A stretch of DNA of 28,188 nt, taken from NCBI GenBank assembly GCA_052388025.1, contig JBQTIP010000066.1, positions 1 to 28,188 on the forward strand, read 5' to 3'. This stretch comes from JBQTIP01 sp052388025. Its GTDB lineage: Bacteria > Actinomycetota > UBA4738 > HRBIN12. The position numbers and the translations under genes were made by a program. Below are positions 28,126 through 28,188 of this stretch, piece after piece; position 1 is the stretch's first letter, and each line of letters starts with the position of its first letter. The notes beneath the pieces are model-generated. The model ran no database searches. It was not told the DNA's origin and worked only from the letters and a program-made list of their open reading frames with translations.

Positions 28126-28188
28126 CTACGTCGCCGGCTCGGAGGGCTCGCGGTCGGGCGCCGCCTCCGGCTCCGGCAGCACCTCCGG
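28126..28188 (-). CDS. C-terminal tail of a gene cut by the window edge
   Basis: On the minus strand the frame is open from the window edge to TAG at 28126-28128 and gives a Pro/Glu-rich tail (PEVLPEPEAAPDREPSEPAT). It ends eight bases before the ATG of the Cys/His protein, consistent with an operon. Only 20 residues are visible, so this may be chance; the acidic composition resembles a disordered protein end. Confidence 0.35.
   Translation of the reverse strand, partial: PEVLPEPEAAPDREPSEPAT

Noticed and set aside
1..28188. CRISPR arrays, insertion sequences, prophage genes or a defence cluster
   Set aside because: No regular spaced repeats, transposase, integrase or known defence genes were found; the only mobile element is the GyrA intein.

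Overview
The window is a GC-rich (about two thirds G+C) chromosomal segment carrying a replication-origin region of actinobacterial type. Gene order and content point to Actinomycetota: a peptidoglycan amidase near parAB, then rsmG-jag-yidC-yidD-rnpA-rpmH, divergent dnaA-dnaN-recF-DUF721-gyrB-gyrA, a DUF3566 membrane protein, tRNA-Ile(GAT), a DLW-39-like micro-protein and tRNA-Ala(TGC). An F420-type LLM oxidoreductase and a SHGE-type RecF fit the same group. The species cannot be named from the sequence; it does not look like a well-studied genus.

Layout. 1-3221 is a variable segment between the amidase 3' end and parB: a GNAT acetyltransferase with a small membrane protein upstream, an LLM flavin oxidoreductase, a decayed DinB/DUF664 gene, a small membrane protein whose frame looks broken, a strongly palindromic CTAG-rich element, and a VOC protein that seems to start at CTG. 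3228-8674 (minus strand) is the segregation, envelope and ribosome block: rpmH, rnpA, yidD, yidC, jag, rsmG, parA and parB, with overlapping genes and one parS site at the rsmG start. 8675-10524 holds the rpmH and dnaA promoters, a cluster of DnaA boxes at the dnaA start, dnaA itself, and a compact oriC. oriC ends in a DnaA box followed by DnaA-trio triplets and a short AT-rich run. 10525-18672 is dnaN, recF, DUF721 (DciA-like), gyrB and gyrA.

gyrA carries an in-frame 353-residue intein directly after the catalytic tyrosine. Its homing-endonuclease core seems to have lost the stretch between its LAGLIDADG motifs. GyrA also has Leu-Glu in place of the usual Asp-Ser/Ala of the quinolone-resistance region.

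After gyrA come a convergent MFS transporter, DUF3566, tRNA-Ile, the DLW-39-like gene, a COG3375 acyltransferase coupled to a MenC/N-acylamino-acid-racemase enzyme, a protein of about seven 23-residue repeats, and tRNA-Ala. The end of the window has a minus-strand signalling operon (receiver-only regulator, membrane histidine kinase, LuxR-type regulator), a divergent small membrane protein with a perfect internal 43-nt repeat, a 14-bp stem-loop, a Cys/His-rich protein of unknown function, and the tail of another gene.

Most of the window is ordinary origin housekeeping. I see no clear multi-gene defence or biosynthetic system. The most unusual items are the shortened GyrA intein with the altered gyrase active region, the ParA with a long acidic tail ending in a polybasic aromatic tip, and three unrecognised proteins (23-residue repeat protein, repeat-bearing membrane protein, Cys/His protein).
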